Notes: a model not told the origin generated them from the sequence alone. A stretch of 64,000 nucleotides of DNA from Clostridium sp. CAG:768 (GCA_000437435.1 FR899628.1:62001-126000); one strand, 5' to 3'. Numbered from the stretch's first letter, positions 42,870 to 52,573 are shown. Numbers and translations: made by a program.

Positions 42870-43874
42870 TTATAATTTATCCACAGCATTTAAAATTTCT
42901 TCAATAGTGGTTGTTGCACAACCAAATTGTTTTACGACAATACTAGCAGCTATATTACCAATAATAGCAGCATAACAAGGATTAGCGCCAGCTGCCAAAG
43001 CTAAAGTATAAACAGCAGTAACTGTATCTCCAGCACCAGTTACATCAAAGACTTCTGACTTATTAAATACCGGAATTTTTGTATAATTATCATGACCACT
43101 TACCACAAACATTCCATCAGCACCACAAGTAATTAAAACAGATTTTGCATTTGTTTCATTCAAAAGTTTATCACCTGCTCGTTTTAAATCATCTTCTGAT
43201 TCTATAGTAAATCCTACAGACTTTTGCGTATCAGGAAGGTTTGGAGTCATTGATGTAACATTTTTATATACACTCAAATCTTTTTGAGCATCTACTACAA
43301 TAATTTTATTATAATGATTTGCTAATCTTATAGTTTCTTGAATAATTTTAGGTGTTAAAGTTCCAATATGATAATTTGATAAAATTATTGCATCAAACTC
43401 TGGAACAGCTCTTTCTATTTGTTTTAAAACTTCTTCTTCAATTTCTGGACTAAGTAACTCATTAGTTTGTCTGTCAATTCTTACAATTTGCTGAGTTATA
43501 GAAGTTGTAATAGAGCCAGATATTCTTGTTTTTGTAGTTGTTTTACGGCTAGGATCAACAACTAACAAACCACAATTAACATTAGCCTTTTCAAAAGTTT
43601 CTCGTAATTGTCCAGCTTGAAAATCGTCTCCACAAACTCCAATTACACTAACTTTTCCGTTATTTAAAGTTGATACGTTATGAGCTGCATTTGAAGCTGC
43701 GCCTAAAATCAACTTCGTATCAGAATGCAATAATATTAAAACAGGAGCTTCTCTGGAAATTCTTTCGGCATCACCGTAAACCATCTCATCTATAGCTAAA
43801 TCGCCAATAACTAAAACTTTTGGTTCACTTAATTTATTAATATATGAAATCAGCTCTTCTTTATTAATATTCAT
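42870..43874 (-). CDS. hldE: D-glycero-beta-D-manno-heptose-7-phosphate kinase
   Basis: 334 residues from the ATG at 43874 (AGAGGA 7 bases upstream). PfkB-fold kinase: VLVIGDLAIDEMVYGDAERIS at the start, GAASNAAHNVSTL, and the catalytic DVTGAGDTVTAVYTLALAAG. The strings ERISREAPV and SRKTTTKTRI are typical of RfaE/HldE domain I, which makes heptose 1,7-bisphosphate for LPS inner core. The C-terminal nucleotidyltransferase domain of bifunctional HldE is missing, so this is a stand-alone kinase (HldA/RfaE1 type). The remaining steps are not in the window. Confidence 0.88.
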   Translation of the reverse strand: MNINKEELISYINKLSEPKVLVIGDLAIDEMVYGDAERISREAPVLILLHSDTKLILGAASNAAHNVSTLNNGKVSVIGVCGDDFQAGQLRETFEKANVNCGLLVVDPSRKTTTKTRISGSITTSITQQIVRIDRQTNELLSPEIEEEVLKQIERAVPEFDAIILSNYHIGTLTPKIIQETIRLANHYNKIIVVDAQKDLSVYKNVTSMTPNLPDTQKSVGFTIESEDDLKRAGDKLLNETNAKSVLITCGADGMFVVSGHDNYTKIPVFNKSEVFDVTGAGDTVTAVYTLALAAGANPCYAAIIGNIAASIVVKQFGCATTTIEEILNAVDKL

Positions 43875-44014
43875 ATAACATCCTCTTTTCAAAAAAATAG
43901 TAGCATAAAAAAATTTTTTAGCAAAACTCTTGTTATGTAAAAATTTTTAACATACAATAGCAAAAAAAATTTTTTTTATATTTTATTAAAAACATACAAG
44001 AAAGGCCAAAATAC

Positions 44015-44488
44015 ATGATTACCTCAATAAGAAGCATTACATTTTCTCAAAATAGAAATAAGATAGATAATCAAAAACAAAAAAATTATTTATCTAATTT
44101 ATATAATACGCCTTGCGATAGCGTATCTTTTTCTGGGAAACAAATTACATCAAAATTATCTAAAGAAAGTGTTGATCTAGTTCAAAATTTTGCAAAAAAA
44201 TTAAAATTAAACAAAGTCTACAAATTTGATAATCCAAACGTTGAAAGATTTCAAATGACTTCTATTGCAACTCCACAAGAACCAACATCAAGAACACTTA
44301 TATTGCAATATTCAGGATATTCTAAAGAAAACATGACAAAACATGTAATGTGCCTTATCAAAGATACAGGTGAAATTATCGAAAATGGAATTCCTGTAAA
44401 AAACCCAAAAGAAATTGAAATCTATGAGCAAGTATTAACTGCAATTATAAATCACGCATCTAAAGAATTAAAAGTAAAATTAAACTAA
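44015..44488 (+). CDS. small soluble protein of unknown function
   Basis: 157 residues, AAAGG before the ATG. The N-terminus has SITFSQNRNK and, about 25 residues on, DSVSFSGKQI, both like the F-S-F-G type elements of other unknowns here. The rest is an alpha/beta domain (SRTLILQYSGYSKENMTKHV, MCLIKDTGEIIENGI). It overlaps the convergent phosphoesterase by 4 bases. No family recognised. Confidence 0.62.
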   Translation: MITSIRSITFSQNRNKIDNQKQKNYLSNLYNTPCDSVSFSGKQITSKLSKESVDLVQNFAKKLKLNKVYKFDNPNVERFQMTSIATPQEPTSRTLILQYSGYSKENMTKHVMCLIKDTGEIIENGIPVKNPKEIEIYEQVLTAIINHASKELKVKLN

Positions 44489-45219
44489 ATATGTCTTGAT
44501 GTCGGATTCAAAATCATCTCTGCCAACTTCTCAGCACCTTCAAAGTTTCTTGCAGATATGATTTTAGCAGCAGTTTCTCTATCATAATCAACAAATCTGT
44601 GTTCAATAGAAAAGCCTCCGTCTTGAAAATTTGCAATTACATAACAAGATTTAGGTTCACTTGTCATTGGGCGACCAACACTACCGACATTCACAACTGT
44701 TTGTTTGCTATTTGTCTGGTAGCCTGCTGGAACATGAGTATGTCCGCAAAAAATTAAATCAGCATTAGTGTTTATTAACATATCTTCAATATCCTTTAAA
44801 GGCATATTAGGTAAGATATCTTCATTATTACGTCTTGGAGAACCATGAACTAAAAGAACTTTCACGCCATCAATAACAATTTCTTTTTGAGGCGGCAAAT
44901 TTCTTAAATATTCTTTTTTATCATCTTCAATAAACAAAACATCATCGGCTAAAGCATTCGCCATAACAGGAAAGCCTTTTTTGACATCTTCAAAAATTTT
45001 AGGAGAAAAATCTGAAATTAATTTATCAGTGTTTCCTTGAATAACTTCCCAATTATCTTGGGATCTTACATAATCAATTACCATTCGAGGCTGGGGACCA
45101 GCCATAGCAAGGTCACCCAAACACAAAACTTTTTCACAATTATTAGATTTTAAATCTTCAACAACACTTTCTAATGCTTGAAAATTTCCATGGATATCAG
45201 ACAAAACTGCAACTTTCAT
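44485..45219 (-). CDS. calcineurin-like metallophosphoesterase (YfcE type)
   Basis: 244 residues from the ATG at 45219 (GGAGAG 5 bases upstream). Metal-binding motifs are complete: AVLSDIHGNFQALE, CLGDLAMAGPQP, VIQGNTDK (GN[TH][DE]), VLLVHGSPR, and FCGHTHVP. Members hydrolyse phosphodiesters such as cyclic nucleotides or Ap4A; the substrate is unknown. Divergent from ispG with only 35 bases between starts. Confidence 0.9.
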   Translation of the reverse strand: MKVAVLSDIHGNFQALESVVEDLKSNNCEKVLCLGDLAMAGPQPRMVIDYVRSQDNWEVIQGNTDKLISDFSPKIFEDVKKGFPVMANALADDVLFIEDDKKEYLRNLPPQKEIVIDGVKVLLVHGSPRRNNEDILPNMPLKDIEDMLINTNADLIFCGHTHVPAGYQTNSKQTVVNVGSVGRPMTSEPKSCYVIANFQDGGFSIEHRFVDYDRETAAKIISARNFEGAEKLAEMILNPTSRHI

Positions 45220-45239
45220 TTTTCTCTCCTTTTTATTTG

Positions 45240-45248
45240 TGATACTAT
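45240..45248 (+). promoter_or_regulatory. extended -10 promoter of ispG implying a leaderless mRNA
   Basis: TGA then TACTAT, ending 6 bases before the ispG ATG. The -35 (45220-45225) is poor and would lie inside the divergent gene's start. Confidence 0.4.
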
Positions 45249-45254
45249 AATAAT

Positions 45255-46310
45255 ATGATAAAAAGAAGAAAATCAAAACAATTTAATATCGGAAATGTAA
45301 AAATTGGCGGAGACGCACCAATTAGTGTTCAATCAATGTGCAATACAGATACAAGAGATGTGCAAACAACTCTTAGCCAAATTAATGAAATGGCTGATAA
45401 AGGTTGTGAACTTGTCAGATTGGCTGTACTAAATCAAGATGCAGCTAATGCAATCAAAGAAATTGTAAAAAAATCTCCAATACCTGTAATCGCAGATATA
45501 CATTTTGATTATAAATTAGCAATTCAATGTATTAATAACGGAATACATGCTCTTAGATTAAATCCTGGGAATATTGGAAAAAAAGAAAATGTAGAAAAAG
45601 TTGTAAAACTTGCAAAACAACAACAAATTCCAATAAGGATAGGAGTAAATGCAGGCTCTTTAGAAAAAGAGTTACAAAATATGGATATCCCACTATCTGA
45701 AAAAATGGTAATTAGTGCACTTGGTCATATTAAAATTCTAGAAGATTTAGATTTCGACTTAATTAAAGTATCTTTAAAATCATCAGATGTACTAACAACA
45801 ATTGAAGCATATAGAATGATTGCAGAAAAAATTCCTTATCCGTTACATCTTGGAGTAACTGAAGCTGGAACTATGCGAGGCGGACTTATTAAATCTTCAG
45901 TAGGGCTAGGCACATTATTAGCAGAAGGAATTGGGGATACTATTAGGGTTTCTCTTACTGAAAATCCTGTAGAAGAAGTTAGTGCTGGATTTGATATATT
46001 AAAAAGTTTGGGACTTAGAGAAAGAGGAGTAAACTTCATATCTTGTCCGACTTGTGGAAGAACTCAAATTGATTTAATAGGACTTGCAAAAAAAGTTGAA
46101 GAAAAATTTAAAAATCTTGATAAACCGATTACAATTGCAACAATGGGGTGTGCGGTAAATGGTCCAGGAGAGGCGAAACATGCGGATTTTGGGATTGCTG
46201 GCGGCGTAAAAGAAGGAATAATCTTTAAAAAAGGTGAAATAATTGCAAAAGTACCGGAAGATCAACTTCTTCAAAAATTAGAAGAGATTATAATAAAATC
46301 ATCCAAATAA
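45255..46310 (+). CDS. ispG: 4-hydroxy-3-methylbut-2-en-1-yl diphosphate synthase (GcpE)
   Basis: 351 residues, the short bacterial form. Motifs: GGDAPISVQSMCNTDTRD, VIADIHFDYKLA, LRLNPGNIGKKENV, and the iron-sulfur cysteines in SCPTCGRTQIDL and MGCAVNGPGEAKHADFGIAGG. It reduces the cyclic diphosphate in the non-mevalonate isoprenoid pathway. No ribosome site: the extended -10 lies just before the ATG, so the transcript may begin at the start codon. Confidence 0.96.
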   Translation: MIKRRKSKQFNIGNVKIGGDAPISVQSMCNTDTRDVQTTLSQINEMADKGCELVRLAVLNQDAANAIKEIVKKSPIPVIADIHFDYKLAIQCINNGIHALRLNPGNIGKKENVEKVVKLAKQQQIPIRIGVNAGSLEKELQNMDIPLSEKMVISALGHIKILEDLDFDLIKVSLKSSDVLTTIEAYRMIAEKIPYPLHLGVTEAGTMRGGLIKSSVGLGTLLAEGIGDTIRVSLTENPVEEVSAGFDILKSLGLRERGVNFISCPTCGRTQIDLIGLAKKVEEKFKNLDKPITIATMGCAVNGPGEAKHADFGIAGGVKEGIIFKKGEIIAKVPEDQLLQKLEEIIIKSSK

Positions 46311-46394
46311 TATATGGAAGATTTTATGTAAAGAAATTATAATATTTTTGTAACTACTAGTAAAAAAATATATAATTATATAATAGAGGTGGAA

Positions 46395-46715
46395 ATGAAA
46401 AAAAGACTTTTAATTTTAACTTTAACAGCATTATGTGTATTACCTGCATATGCAGAATTAACTGTAAAAGATACAACTAGCACTGAATTCATGAAAAATC
46501 AAGGATATTCATCTGCTTTAGTTCAAACAACACAAAAATCAATTGCAAGAGCTAATGGAGAACCATTAACAGAACCTGTTGAAAAAGAATACTATAATCA
46601 ACCGGTAATTAAAGCTGTAAGAAGATTTTTTATGTATATTGATCCATCATACGATGATCACTCATTTGTAAATGATCATGACATAAAAACATCACCTAGT
46701 TATGAAGATCTATAA
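46395..46715 (+). CDS. small secreted protein of unknown function
   Basis: 106 residues from the ATG at 46395 (AGAGGT upstream; an in-frame GTG lies two codons earlier). A clear signal peptide (KRLLILTLTALCVLPAYA) is followed by an 85-residue soluble domain without cysteines after cleavage (TSTEFMKNQGYSSALVQ, VIKAVRRFFMYIDPSYDD). First of four genes leading to comEC. It overlaps the next gene by 14 bases. Confidence 0.75.
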   Translation: MKKRLLILTLTALCVLPAYAELTVKDTTSTEFMKNQGYSSALVQTTQKSIARANGEPLTEPVEKEYYNQPVIKAVRRFFMYIDPSYDDHSFVNDHDIKTSPSYEDL

Positions 46716-47364
46716 ACATATAAAATTATTTCCACTTCTTTTTTTATTAATGCTATTAACATTGAATTCAAATATTTCTATAGCTGCAGTATCTGGACGC
46801 TTGGAATATAATTCTGTATTATTTGATTATTCAAAATTAAATTTTAGCTCTATCAAAAAAGAAGCAGATAAAAATTTTGATTTATATCTGCAAACAAAAA
46901 ATAGAACAGATAAAAAGAAATTCTTAAATTTAGCAACAAGCAAATATTATATCCTAACAAAGATTGATTACACAAGGATTGAACCATATATTCAACTTGG
47001 AAGAATATATGATTATACAGATCACCCAAGATTAGCTAAAGAATATTTTTCAAAAGCTATAAATATTGAACCCGACAATCCTTCTGCAAATTTCTACTTT
47101 GGAGAATTTTATTATACAAGACGAGATTACAACAGAGCTTTAAAATATTATAGAATTGCTTATAATAATGGATACAGTAATAAATATGATATAAATATTA
47201 GACTTGCAACAATCAATGAAAAACTAGCTGATTTAATAAATGCAAAAAAATTCTACGAGATATCGTATTCAATAAAACCAGACAATAAAATTCAAGAAAA
47301 AATACAACTCTTAAATGAGCTAAATTATGATAAATCAGAATATTATCATATTATCAGGGAGTAA
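46702..47364 (+). CDS. secreted TPR protein
   Basis: 220 residues. An N-terminal signal or anchor segment (LFPLLFLLMLLTLNSNISIA) precedes TPR pairs (YIQLGRIYDYTDHPRLAKEY, FYFGEFYYTRRDYNRALKYY, IRLATINEKLADLINAKKFY). Probably periplasmic or lipid-side scaffold. There is no own ribosome site; translation is coupled to the upstream gene by overlap. Part of the operon with the GHL10 gene. Confidence 0.8.
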   Translation: MKIYKHIKLFPLLFLLMLLTLNSNISIAAVSGRLEYNSVLFDYSKLNFSSIKKEADKNFDLYLQTKNRTDKKKFLNLATSKYYILTKIDYTRIEPYIQLGRIYDYTDHPRLAKEYFSKAINIEPDNPSANFYFGEFYYTRRDYNRALKYYRIAYNNGYSNKYDINIRLATINEKLADLINAKKFYEISYSIKPDNKIQEKIQLLNELNYDKSEYYHIIRE

Positions 47365-47373
47365 AAGCAGACA

Positions 47374-49332
47374 ATGAAAATAAAAAATACCTTAATTATA
47401 CTTTTATTATTTTTACTAACAACATCATTTGCAAAAGCTGAAGATATAGATCAATCTTTAACAGCTAAAATAAGTCCTCAAACAGGACCTCAGCAGTCTG
47501 TTAATCAAACACAACAAACAAACCTTGATAATTCATATCTTGGAAGTATATATGATGATACATTAGCTCCGGTTTTCAAACCTTATGAAGCTGGAAAGAA
47601 TGAAGTAGTATTTAGCTATACAAAAAACTTAATTAATGCAATTGATCCTACTGCTTATACTAATAAAACAGGAAGCTATCTTCCTGGAGCAAGAGGGATA
47701 AATCAATTAGTTATTTACACTCCCAACTATGGTCCTAGAACAAACACAAATGAATTTGGTGCCGAAGCTATAGTAGAAGGTAACACAGTAACAGAATTAT
47801 CCGGAGCTGATTCCTTAATTCCTCCAAATGGTATTGTAATAAGCGGACATGGTCGAGCTAAAACTTGGATGAATTCAAGTATTAAAATTGGAACAAAAAT
47901 CTATATTGATAGAGCTTCTAATTTAATATACACATATACAACATCTGAAAGTTATATTTTTGAATCAGAGAAAAAAATAAGTGAAGCAGAACAAATGCTT
48001 CAATATTACCGTTCATTAAGTCCTGATTACAATTGGAGAATACCAACAAGTTATATTAACGATGCAAAAGATTATCTAAAAAAAGCAAGAAAAAACCCTG
48101 ATGAAGTAAAAAAATATTCACAACTTGCAATAGAAGCATCAAATGATGCATTAAAAAGCGTTGTTCCATATAAAAATGGAGAATTAAAAGGAGTCTGGAT
48201 TAGACCAACAGAAACCTCTGAAGAAGAAATTGAAAAAACACTTAATAGATTAAAACATGCAGGAATCGATAATATATTTTTAGAAACATATTTTCATGGT
48301 AAAACAATATTCCCAAGCAAAACAATGGAAGCATACGGTTTTACCCCTCAATATGAAAAATTTGTAGGTATAGATCCTCTTGAAATTTGGATTAGAGAAG
48401 CACATAAAAGAAACATAAAAGTTCATACATGGTTTGAAACTTTTTATGTAGGACCTCAAAATCCAAAAGACAACCCAAAAAGTATTTTGGCAATGAACCC
48501 ATCTTGGGGTAATAAAATAAAAAAAGATATTGATTCTGTGGACCCATCAAAATCAACATCAGAACATAACGGTTATTTCCTTGACCCTGCAAATCCTTAT
48601 GTTCAAGACTTTGTTGTAAAATTAGCAGATGAAATTATTACCAGATACAAACCGGATGGCATCAACCTTGATTACATCAGATACCCAAATTGTGTATCAT
48701 TAAATGAAAACTCAAATTGGGGATATACCGATTATGCTAGAAATGATTTCCAAACAATCTATGGTGTAGACCCTGCAGATATTCTAAAAACAGATCCACT
48801 TTGGCTGGAATGGAATAATTACAGAAGAGAACAAGTTACAAATGTTGTAAAAAAAATCGGAGAAATGGGTAAAAAATCAAACACATATATCAGTGCAGTA
48901 ATTTTCCCAGACAGATTAGCAGCTCTTGATCATAAACAACAAGACTGGAGAACTTGGACTACAAGAGGTTATATAAACGGTCTTACTCCACTATTCTTAA
49001 CTTGTGACTCTAAAACAGCAAATAAAATGATGTCAGACGTAATTAACGCTAAATCTGGAAACACCGATTTTTATGCAGGTCTTTTTGTAACTTTTATGGG
49101 CGGTACTGATGAAGATTTAATCAGACTAATTCATGAAGCTCGAAAAGTAAACGCTAAAGGTGTTATACTATTTGATTACGCTCATTTGAATAATAAATAT
49201 ATTAATACCCTATCGAAGAGTGTATTTGCACAACGTTCACCAATAAGAAAACCATTATACCAACCGGAACAACAAAAACAACTTCAAAAACAAGATACTA
49301 AAGGCTGGTGGATTTTCAAAAAAGAATCATAA
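47374..49332 (+). CDS. secreted GHL10-type glycosyl-hydrolase-like protein
   Basis: 652 residues with a signal peptide (TLIILLLFLLTTSFAKA). The N-terminal 260 residues are a beta-rich and helical extension. From about residue 268 a TIM-barrel domain of the GHL10/DUF187 type follows: GELKGVWIRPTETSEEE, GIDNIFLETYFHGKTIFPS, RNIKVHTWFETFYVG, DGINLDYIRYPN and GVILFDYAHLNN. Such proteins act on glycans, possibly peptidoglycan-related, in cyanobacteria and other bacteria. The Asp/Glu of NLDYIRYP is a candidate catalytic position by family analogy. Located between TPR and comEC genes. Confidence 0.82.
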   Translation: MKIKNTLIILLLFLLTTSFAKAEDIDQSLTAKISPQTGPQQSVNQTQQTNLDNSYLGSIYDDTLAPVFKPYEAGKNEVVFSYTKNLINAIDPTAYTNKTGSYLPGARGINQLVIYTPNYGPRTNTNEFGAEAIVEGNTVTELSGADSLIPPNGIVISGHGRAKTWMNSSIKIGTKIYIDRASNLIYTYTTSESYIFESEKKISEAEQMLQYYRSLSPDYNWRIPTSYINDAKDYLKKARKNPDEVKKYSQLAIEASNDALKSVVPYKNGELKGVWIRPTETSEEEIEKTLNRLKHAGIDNIFLETYFHGKTIFPSKTMEAYGFTPQYEKFVGIDPLEIWIREAHKRNIKVHTWFETFYVGPQNPKDNPKSILAMNPSWGNKIKKDIDSVDPSKSTSEHNGYFLDPANPYVQDFVVKLADEIITRYKPDGINLDYIRYPNCVSLNENSNWGYTDYARNDFQTIYGVDPADILKTDPLWLEWNNYRREQVTNVVKKIGEMGKKSNTYISAVIFPDRLAALDHKQQDWRTWTTRGYINGLTPLFLTCDSKTANKMMSDVINAKSGNTDFYAGLFVTFMGGTDEDLIRLIHEARKVNAKGVILFDYAHLNNKYINTLSKSVFAQRSPIRKPLYQPEQQKQLQKQDTKGWWIFKKES

Positions 49333-49354
49333 TAATTTAAAGTTATATTTATAA

Positions 49355-49360
49355 TATAAT
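49355..49360 (+). promoter_or_regulatory. candidate -10 of comEC
   Basis: TATAAT (overlapping a second TATAAT at 49350) with the comEC ATG 7 bases further on; no matching -35. Confidence 0.3.
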
Positions 49361-49367
49361 TTTAAAT

Positions 49368-51740
49368 ATGATTAGGAATGCTGTTGCTAATACAATGCAG
49401 AATAAAAATACTGTAATGTTTATTACTGCAATAATATTTATGATTGGAATTCTTGCTTATTTCAACGATATTGCAATTATTTCAGCTTTTTTATTAACAA
49501 TTCTTGCTGTATTTTTAATCATAAAAAATTATATTCCAACTAAGTACATAATCTTTTGGATAGTTATATTCTATTTCGGCTTTTTCAATGCATATTTTAG
49601 AACAACAAATTCAGATGACTTAGTGCAGTTTGCAAGACAAAATGTAACTATCCAAGGTCAAATAACATCAATACCTAATAGCGACGGAAAAGGAAAAACG
49701 AAATTTTTCTTTAAAGCTGATACTCTTAACGGAGAAAATATTAAAGGCAAAACATTAATTACATATACAGGGAATAAAGAATTAAAAATCGGAAATTATT
49801 ATCAGACTAAAGGCAAATTAAGAACACCTTTCAAAGCAAGCAATCCATCACAATTTAACTATGGCAAATACCTTAGAAATTTCAACACATACACAGTATT
49901 TTACACAGATGAAATAACTCCTGCAGCAAAAACTCCGACGGTAAAATGGAAATTCTTACAAAACTTAAACAACTTAAGAGATAAAATCATAAATGTACAT
50001 AGCAAATATTTAAAATCCCCAAACCTTGAAATTTTAGGTGGTATTGTTTTTGGAGATGATGCTATTGCACCACCTGATTACATAAAAGCATCCTTTATAA
50101 ATTCAGGACTTTTACATATTTTAGCGGCATCAGGTATGAACGTTGCATTTATATACGGTTTTTGGGTGTTTTTTATGCGGCGTATAAGAGCTCCATTTAA
50201 AATTACGGTTTTATCTGGAATGGTATTAGTTATATTTTATACAATGATGACCGGTATGGGAGCATCTGTATTAAGAGCTGCTTTAATGCTTTTATTAATT
50301 CTTGCAGGAAAATTAATTGATAGAGATGCTCACACAATATCCCTTTTATCTTTTGTAGCAACTATACTTTTAATATACAATCCTGCTTATATAAACGATG
50401 TTGGATTTCAATTATCATTTATTGTGACATTCGGGCTTCTCACAACTGCAAATATAATTTTTGACAAATATAAAGATTCAAAAATTCCAGACTTTTTAAT
50501 CGGAGCTCTTTTAATTCCTGTAGTTGCACAAATTTGGGTAGCACCAATACAAATGTTCTATTTTAACACATTTAGCACATATTCAATATTTGCAAATATA
50601 TTGAGTATGCCATTTTTAAGCGTAATAAGCTTTGGCGGTTTTGTAAGTTCTATCATAGCAATGTTTGCACCATTCACAGATAAAATATGTATGCTATTTG
50701 ATTTGATACTAAATTATGTATTGAATATCTTAGTCTTTATCTCAAACTTTTTTGCACAACTACCGCATTCATTATGCACAACAAGACACCCAAGTATTAT
50801 TCAAATATTCATTTATTACGGAATAATTCTATCTATCACACTTGGAATAAAAACAGGATTTAATAAAAAACTTAAAATATTTTGTCTATCTTTGCTAACC
50901 TTATTATTAATTTCATTTATACAAATTCCATCAAACAATTTAGAAGTAATTGTATTTGATGTTCAAAATGCAGATTGTTTCTTAATAAAAACACCAGAAA
51001 ATAAATATTTTATAATCGATACAGGCAAATCAGGGTACAAAGGCAGCAAAGCCCAAGCAAATTCAATCATTATAAAATATTTAAAAGACAGAGGAATAAA
51101 AAATATTGAAGCCCTGATTATAACTCACTTTGACAACGATCATTCAGGCGGTGCTGTCGATATAATGAAAAACTTAAAAGTTAAACAAGTATATATAAAT
51201 TCTTACAATGACAAGTCTACAACTTCAAAAATAATTTATGATGCTTTAGAAAAAAATCAAATTCCAAACAAAATACCTTCAAATAATTCATCAATATATA
51301 TAGAAAACAACTTAAATATCCAAACTTATCATGCAAAAACCGATAAAGAAAATGATAACTCTATAATTACACTACTTAGTTATAAAAATTTTGACATGTT
51401 ATTTATGGGAGATGCAGGAACAAAAGCTTTTGATCAATTAAAATCTGATATTCCAACAAATATTGAAGTTCTAAAAGTAGGACATCACGGAAGTTTAAAT
51501 ACAGTAAATAAAGAAATGCTTGAGCATATAAAACCTGAAACTTCAATAATTTCTACAGGAATAAATTCGTTCGGACATCCATATAAAGGTACACTTGATA
51601 CTTTGAGAGAAACAAACATTTATAGAACTGACAGACATAACTCCATTAAAATAAAAACAAATGGAGATGAATATTCAATTTATACATTTAATCCTAAAAA
51701 GAAAAAATATATAAAAACTCAACAATCGAAAACATACTAA
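49368..51740 (+). CDS. comEC: ComEC/Rec2-type DNA-uptake channel
   Basis: 790 residues, full domain set. An N-terminal pair of helices and an OB-like extracellular domain (NVTIQGQITSIPNSDGKGK) are followed by the multi-helix Competence domain (HILAASGMNVAFIYGFWVFF, MTGMGASVLRAALMLLLILA, GFQLSFIVTFGLL). The C-terminal metallo-beta-lactamase-like domain has EALIITHFDNDHSGGAVDI, LFMGDAGTKAFDQL and VGHHGS. ComEC carries single-stranded DNA across the inner membrane during natural transformation. Together with PilC and prepilins it supports a competence/type IV pilus system. No ribosome site. Confidence 0.93.
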   Translation: MIRNAVANTMQNKNTVMFITAIIFMIGILAYFNDIAIISAFLLTILAVFLIIKNYIPTKYIIFWIVIFYFGFFNAYFRTTNSDDLVQFARQNVTIQGQITSIPNSDGKGKTKFFFKADTLNGENIKGKTLITYTGNKELKIGNYYQTKGKLRTPFKASNPSQFNYGKYLRNFNTYTVFYTDEITPAAKTPTVKWKFLQNLNNLRDKIINVHSKYLKSPNLEILGGIVFGDDAIAPPDYIKASFINSGLLHILAASGMNVAFIYGFWVFFMRRIRAPFKITVLSGMVLVIFYTMMTGMGASVLRAALMLLLILAGKLIDRDAHTISLLSFVATILLIYNPAYINDVGFQLSFIVTFGLLTTANIIFDKYKDSKIPDFLIGALLIPVVAQIWVAPIQMFYFNTFSTYSIFANILSMPFLSVISFGGFVSSIIAMFAPFTDKICMLFDLILNYVLNILVFISNFFAQLPHSLCTTRHPSIIQIFIYYGIILSITLGIKTGFNKKLKIFCLSLLTLLLISFIQIPSNNLEVIVFDVQNADCFLIKTPENKYFIIDTGKSGYKGSKAQANSIIIKYLKDRGIKNIEALIITHFDNDHSGGAVDIMKNLKVKQVYINSYNDKSTTSKIIYDALEKNQIPNKIPSNNSSIYIENNLNIQTYHAKTDKENDNSIITLLSYKNFDMLFMGDAGTKAFDQLKSDIPTNIEVLKVGHHGSLNTVNKEMLEHIKPETSIISTGINSFGHPYKGTLDTLRETNIYRTDRHNSIKIKTNGDEYSIYTFNPKKKKYIKTQQSKTY

Positions 51741-52499
51741 TTAAACTAAAGACATTTTATCTTCAAGAGCAGTCTCAATTTCATCAATAATTAAAGTTGC
51801 AGCAGCAATTCTATCATCAGCAGATGTAATAGGACGACCTACAACCATATAATCAACTCCGGATAAAATAGCATCTCTAGGAGTATCAACCCTAACTTGA
51901 TCATTAACGGAAGACCAGGTAGGACGGGTTGCCGGACATAAAATTATAAAATCATCACCTATTTCTTTACGAATCCTACGTGCTTCTTCAGCACTAGCTA
52001 CAACACCGTCAAGACCTGATTCCCTTGCAACTTTAGCAAGCTGCAATACAAAATCTTCAATATTTTTATCAACACAAAGCTCTGTTGTTAAAGTCTTTTG
52101 TCCAAAACTAGATAATAGAGTAACCCCTAAAATAGTTGGAGGTTCAATACCCATAGACTTGGCAGCTGCTCTAGATGCTCTCACAACAGCCGATGTCATT
52201 TTTGAACCACCCTGAATATGTACATTGAAAAAATTAATATTATTTTTTACTAAACTAATACAAGCCTTTTGCACAGTATGTGGAATATCATGGAATTTAC
52301 AATCATAATAGCATTTTGCGCCATTTTCTTCCAATAGTCTGAATGCCTCAAACCCATAATTCACAATTAAAGGCAAACCGACTTTAAAATATCCTACATA
52401 ATCTTTTAACTCATTTACTAATTCATGAGCTTCTTTTAAATTGTCAACATCCAATGCTAAAATAATTCGATCTTTAGCTGTTTTAGGTTTCTCTATCAT
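51741..52499 (-). CDS. pyrF: orotidine 5'-phosphate decarboxylase
   Basis: 252 residues from the ATG at 52499; the longer open frame runs into the promoter. Motifs: RIILALDVDNLKEA, YYDCKFHDIPHTVQKA (D-x-K-x-x-D-I active site, with Cys in place of the usual Leu), FNVHIQGG, DGVVASAEEA, and DYMVVGRPITSADD. It makes UMP, the last step of pyrimidine synthesis. No ribosome site; TTGATT-17-TATATT leaves only about 4 bases of leader. Confidence 0.95.
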   Translation of the reverse strand: MIEKPKTAKDRIILALDVDNLKEAHELVNELKDYVGYFKVGLPLIVNYGFEAFRLLEENGAKCYYDCKFHDIPHTVQKACISLVKNNINFFNVHIQGGSKMTSAVVRASRAAAKSMGIEPPTILGVTLLSSFGQKTLTTELCVDKNIEDFVLQLAKVARESGLDGVVASAEEARRIRKEIGDDFIILCPATRPTWSSVNDQVRVDTPRDAILSGVDYMVVGRPITSADDRIAAATLIIDEIETALEDKMSLV

Positions 52500-52509
52500 A
52501 TTAACAAAA

Positions 52510-52538
52510 AATATAGCACTACAAAAAAATAAAATCAA
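52510..52538 (-). promoter_or_regulatory. promoter of pyrF with a near-absent leader
   Basis: Minus strand TTGATT (52533-52538), 17-base spacer, TATATT (52510-52515), with the ATG 11 bases after the -10. Confidence 0.55.
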
Positions 52539-52573
52539 CCCTTATAAGAATTAAGCTTGTAATACAACTTTTC

